DNA of 45,471 nt. Source: Candidatus Frankia alpina. Lineage in GTDB: Bacteria; Actinomycetota; Actinomycetes; Frankiales; Frankiaceae. The DNA lies in the NCBI RefSeq assembly GCF_902806485.1, contig NZ_CADCWT010000012.1, positions 1 to 45,471 on the forward strand, written 5' to 3'. Of this stretch, positions 42,640 to 45,471 are shown one piece after another. Under the pieces are notes generated by a model, which saw nothing but the letters and a program-made list of their open reading frames with translations, searched no databases and was not told the origin of the DNA. Position numbers and translations under genes: made by a program. Numbering within the stretch: the first letter of the stretch is position 1; every line of letters begins with the position of its first letter.

Positions 42640-43457
42640 GGCCCGAACACCCGCTCGGCGTTGGCTGCGATCGACGCCCCGAGCTCGGCGACACCCACCC
42701 CACGAGTCTCGGCGAGCACCCGCAGCGTCAGCGGGATCAGGTAGGGGCCGCCGGGCCGGCCACGCCAGGGCACCGGGGTGAGGAACGGCGCATCGGTCTC
42801 GACGAGCAGCAGCTCGGCCGGGGCGACGGTGGCGGCCTCGCGCAGGTTCGCCGCGTTCTTGAAGGTCACGTTGCCGGCGAAGGACATCACGTAGCCTGCG
42901 TCGGCGCAGACCTTCGCCATCTCGGCGTCGCCGGAGAAGGCGTGGAAAACCACCGTGTCGGGAGCACCTTCCTCGGCGAGGATGCGCAGCGTGTCCTCAT
43001 GCGCCTCCCGGTCGTGGATCATCAGCGCGCGGCCGGTCTCCTTGGCGATCGCGATGTGCCGCCGGAAGCTCTCCTGCTGGGCGGCATGCGCTTGCGGCGG
43101 GGTGCGGAAGTAGTCCAGCCCCGTCTCGCCGATGGCCCGGACCTTGTCCCGGCGGGCAAGCTCGGCGATGGCGGCGAACGTCTCCTCGCTCACCCCGTGG
43201 GCCGCTTCGTTCGGGTGGATGGCCACGGCCGCGTAGAGCTCCGGATGAGCGCCGGCGACGTCGGCCTGCCACCGGCTCGTCGCCAGGTCCACCCCGACGG
43301 TCACCGCCCGGGTGACGCCGACGGCGACGGCGGCCGCGATCGCGGCGTCCACCGCCGTGTCCATGAGGTCGAGATGGCAGTGGCTGTCGACGACGGCTAC
43401 CGGCAGGGGATCGGGCGGCGGCGGTGCTGCACCCGTTCGGTCAGAGTTTCGCGCCAC
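42633..43457 (-). CDS. tatD: TatD-family metal-dependent DNase
   Basis: 274 aa amidohydrolase-fold nuclease. VDSHCHLD near residue 24 gives the first metal pair; [11 protein letters not shown] the Glu, [12 protein letters not shown] and [12 protein letters not shown] the His ligands, and [21 protein letters not shown] the Asp and C-terminal signature. Helps in DNA repair and quality control. GTG 43457 follows GGAAGGA by about 8 nt. The stop TAG overlaps the probable rsmA start region by 7 nt. The tatD-rsmA order is normal for actinobacteria. Confidence 0.95.
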   Translation of the reverse strand: MARNSDRTGAAPPPPDPLPVAVVDSHCHLDLMDTAVDAAIAAAVAVGVTRAVTVGVDLATSRWQADVAGAHPELYAAVAIHPNEAAHGVSEETFAAIAELARRDKVRAIGETGLDYFRTPPQAHAAQQESFRRHIAIAKETGRALMIHDREAHEDTLRILAEEGAPDTVVFHAFSGDAEMAKVCADAGYVMSFAGNVTFKNAANLREAATVAPAELLLVETDAPFLTPVPWRGRPGGPYLIPLTLRVLAETRGVGVAELGASIAANAERVFGPW

Positions 43458-43571
43458 CTCACCTGTCCTTCCGCGTCCGGTGAAGTCTACGGCCGCAGCC
43501 GGGCGCGCCGAGGAATACGTCTATCAAGCATGGGACGCTTATCTCGTGAGCGACTGCGAGGAATCCTGCCG

Positions 43572-44690
43572 ATGACGACACCGTTGACCGTGGCCCTCGT
43601 CACCCCGCTGACCGGTCCGGACGCCGCCCAGGGGCTGGCCGGTCTGCGCGGCGTCACCCTGTGGGCGCGAGACGAGCGATTCCCCGCCCCCTGGGACGAG
43701 GTCAGCCTGACCGCGTACGACGCCTACCCCGACCCGGCGGCCGCGATGCGCGCCGCGGTCGCCGCCCGCCCGGACGCCCTGCTCGGGCCCTACAGCCACC
43801 GGGCCGCCCTCGCGGCCTGCGCGGCGACCGACCGGGTCGTGTTCAACACCGGGGCACCGTCGACCAGGTTCGTCCGGCAGGCGTTCCCCAACGTCGTCAA
43901 CATCGCCGCGGCCACCTCCACCTGGCCGCGGGGAGTCCTGGCGGCAGTGCGGACGGTCGACCGGCGAGCGCGCAAGGTCGTCCTGCTCGCCTCGGGCGAC
44001 ACCGCGGTCGAGATCACCTCGATGGCCAGGGCTGCCGCCGCGGGGCAGGCATTCGAGGTCGCCTCGCACGTCTTCGCGCCGGGGAAGGCCACCCTCGCCG
44101 CGACCCGGCTGCCCCCTGGCGACGTCCTCATCGTGCACGCGAGCCCCGGCGACGAGCTGGCCGCGGCGAACATCCTGCTGCGCCGGCCGTGGCGGGCGGC
44201 GGCGTTCTCCACCGCCGTCAGCGCGCAGGCCACCGCCAGTCTCGGCGACCTGCGCGAGCAGCTACTCGCCCCGGGAAGCTGGATGCCGGAAAGCACCCAA
44301 CTGACCGCCGCCGGGCCCACCGCGCGCGAGTTCACCGCCGACTACACCGCCCTGCACGGCGTCGCGCCGACGGAGACGGCCGCCTGGGCGTACGTCACCG
44401 GCCTGATCCTGGGCCGGGCGATCCGGTTCTGCGGGGGGGTGCAGGACGCCTCGGTCCTCGCCGCCGCCCGCGGCATCGACACGACGACGCTGCTCGGCCG
44501 GTTCCGGCTGGACGAGGCGACCGGGCTGCAGGTCGGCCACCAGATCCCGATCGTGCAGTGGCAGGATGGCGCGTCGCGCACCGTATGGCCCAGAGATGCG
44601 GCCCGGGCCACGTTCGCCCATCCCCGCCGGATCACCAGCCGGCCGGCCTCGCCGCCCCCGACCACCCGGTCGACCTCCACACCCGCGTAG
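43572..44690 (+). CDS. periplasmic-binding-protein-like ligand-binding protein, no signal peptide
   Basis: 372 aa. The fold is that of branched-chain amino-acid type binding proteins (Leu/Ile/Val receptor family): LTVALVTPLTGPDAAQGLAGLRGVTLW opens it, DALLGPYSHRAALAACAATD and NTGAPSTRFVRQAFPNVV follow, and EFTADYTALHGVAPTETAAWAY is the usual C-lobe block. Unlike most members it has no signal peptide or lipobox, so it may act in the cytosol as a sensor. GAGGAA lies 9 nt before ATG 43572; ATG 43530 is in frame but also gives no signal peptide. Divergent from tatD. Ligand unknown. Confidence 0.78.
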   Translation: MTTPLTVALVTPLTGPDAAQGLAGLRGVTLWARDERFPAPWDEVSLTAYDAYPDPAAAMRAAVAARPDALLGPYSHRAALAACAATDRVVFNTGAPSTRFVRQAFPNVVNIAAATSTWPRGVLAAVRTVDRRARKVVLLASGDTAVEITSMARAAAAGQAFEVASHVFAPGKATLAATRLPPGDVLIVHASPGDELAAANILLRRPWRAAAFSTAVSAQATASLGDLREQLLAPGSWMPESTQLTAAGPTAREFTADYTALHGVAPTETAAWAYVTGLILGRAIRFCGGVQDASVLAAARGIDTTTLLGRFRLDEATGLQVGHQIPIVQWQDGASRTVWPRDAARATFAHPRRITSRPASPPPTTRSTSTPA

Positions 44691-44730
44691 GCCCCTCGGA
44701 CGGCAACGGACCACCCGGACAGCAGCGGAC

Positions 44731-44777
44731 CCACCCGCCTCCCGGTGTTGTCCGGGGCGGCGGGTTGCGGCGGGTGG
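44731..44777 (+). terminator. nested hairpin after the binding-protein gene
   Basis: CCACCCGCC (44731-44739) pairs with GGCGGGTGG (44769-44777); an inner CCCGG/CCGGG stem lies at 44741-44745 and 44752-44756. It stands 40 nt after the preceding stop and before the DUF218 gene. Confidence 0.4.
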
Positions 44778-44867
44778 ACCCACCCGGACCGGGTGAGCCG
44801 TGATTGGCTCGGGTCACGCGGTGGAACGACGGCCACGGCGGCGCCTGGCCGCCGCGAAAGGAGGCGC

Positions 44868-45422
44868 ATGGCGGCGGGTCCGCTCGAGCATGCGCCGGCC
44901 GGTGGGTCGCGCCGCCGGGTGATCGCCATCGTCCTGGTCGGCACCCTGGCAATGGCGTTCACGGCGGCGACCGCGCGGCTGTTCGTCTTCCCCCATCGGG
45001 ATCCGCCGGCGCCGGTCGACGCGATCGTCATGTTCGCGGGCAGTGCCGGCCGGCTCGAACGGGCGGTCGCCCTCGCCCGAGCCGGTTACGCCCCGGTTCT
45101 CGCCATCTCGACGCCGACCACCGACGACCCCTGCCCCGATGACATTCCCGGGGTGGAGGTGATCTGCTTCGCGCCCAGCCCGCTGACGACCCAGGGCGAG
45201 TCCCGCTGGGTGGCTGCCGCGGCGGCCCGGCGCGGTTGGCACTCCCTCATCGTGATCGCTGCGACGACGCAGAGCACCCGGGCCCGGCTGCGGCTCGGCC
45301 GCTGCTACCCCGGCGAGGTCCGCATGATCGGTGTGCCCCCACCCCGCCGCATGTGGCCATACATGATCACCTACGAATGGGCCGCGATGGGCAAGGCCCT
45401 GCTGCTCCAGCGGAGCTGCTGA
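44868..45422 (+). CDS. DUF218/YdcF-like membrane-anchored protein
   Basis: 184 aa. An N-terminal membrane helix (VIAIVLVGTLAMAFTAATA, about 17-37) is followed by an external or periplasmic-side domain: PVDAIVMFAGSAGRLERAVALARAGYAPVLAIS matches the start of the DUF218 (YdcF/SanA) domain, and TTQSTRARLRLGRC its later part. Some usual residues, including the ESxxT motif, are reduced to GESRW, so activity is uncertain. Relatives are linked to envelope integrity and vancomycin sensitivity. AAAGGAGG ends 3 nt before ATG 44868. Confidence 0.7.
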   Translation: MAAGPLEHAPAGGSRRRVIAIVLVGTLAMAFTAATARLFVFPHRDPPAPVDAIVMFAGSAGRLERAVALARAGYAPVLAISTPTTDDPCPDDIPGVEVICFAPSPLTTQGESRWVAAAAARRGWHSLIVIAATTQSTRARLRLGRCYPGEVRMIGVPPPRRMWPYMITYEWAAMGKALLLQRSC

Positions 45423-45471
45423 ACCGCCCCCGCACCACGACGCACCGCATGAGACGCAGGGCGCGACCGAG

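Noticed and set aside
42117..43571. Long upstream extension of the binding-protein frame
   Set aside because: It is antisense to rsmA and tatD and Arg-rich; the domain begins exactly at ATG 43572, which has a ribosome binding site.

Overview
The window looks like chromosome of a very GC-rich actinobacterium. Coding third positions are almost all G or C, GTG starts are common, and many neighbouring genes overlap by 4 nt (GTGA/ATGA). The gene set (mycosin protease, several Asp23 paralogues with an AmaP-like anchor, tRNA-Gln/glmU/prs) suggests the Frankia group. That genus call is inference; no rRNA or other marker is present.

Region 1 (about 0.5-20.7 kb) is a surface-polysaccharide and sugar-modification locus. 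A five-gene overlapping plus-strand operon encodes a glucose-1-phosphate cytidylyltransferase, an aminopeptidase-like DUF4910 protein, an IspD/TarI-type cytidylyltransferase, a PhyH-type dioxygenase and an SDR that lacks the catalytic Tyr and Lys. Then come a membrane-anchored GH26-like hydrolase, a Wzy/O-antigen-ligase-type membrane protein, a broken O-methyltransferase, a Wzz-like protein with a degenerate kinase domain, a Wzx-like flippase with a very long cytoplasmic extension, a sugar C-methyltransferase, an RmlC-like epimerase and an NAD-dependent sugar epimerase/dehydratase. The locus ends with an FkbH (two frameshifts) / acyl carrier protein / hexapeptide acyltransferase cassette. Together these could make an activated, C-branched or acylated deoxysugar and export or polymerise it by a Wzx/Wzy-type route. 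No priming glycosyltransferase and no CDP-glucose 4,6-dehydratase lie in the window.

Region 2 (21.1-27.6 kb) holds an orphan mycosin (MycP), tyrS, and three glycosyltransferases (two GT2, one GT4) that may serve the same polysaccharide. Region 3 (27.7-32.8 kb) is a minus-strand run: a cell-envelope Asp23/AmaP/DUF2273-type gene set, then rplY (L25/Ctc) and pth.

Region 4 (33.1-43.5 kb) is housekeeping: ispE and an ABC-F ATPase (overlapping), a fatty acid desaturase on the other strand, tRNA-Gln(UUG), glmU, prs, trpS, then minus-strand rsmA (ksgA) and tatD. Relative to the order tatD-rsmA-ispE-ABC-F-tRNA-glmU-prs-rplY-pth, which I recall from other actinobacteria, the ispE-to-prs block appears inverted between its flanks. 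rsmA has no ATG/GTG/TTG start that would include its conserved N-terminus; a CTG is the best candidate. The right end carries a substrate-binding-protein-like gene without a signal peptide and a DUF218/YdcF-like membrane protein.

Three reading-frame breaks occur in two genes (O-methyltransferase, FkbH). They may be true decay or sequencing errors, and raw reads would decide. No CRISPR array, insertion sequence, rRNA or prophage was seen.
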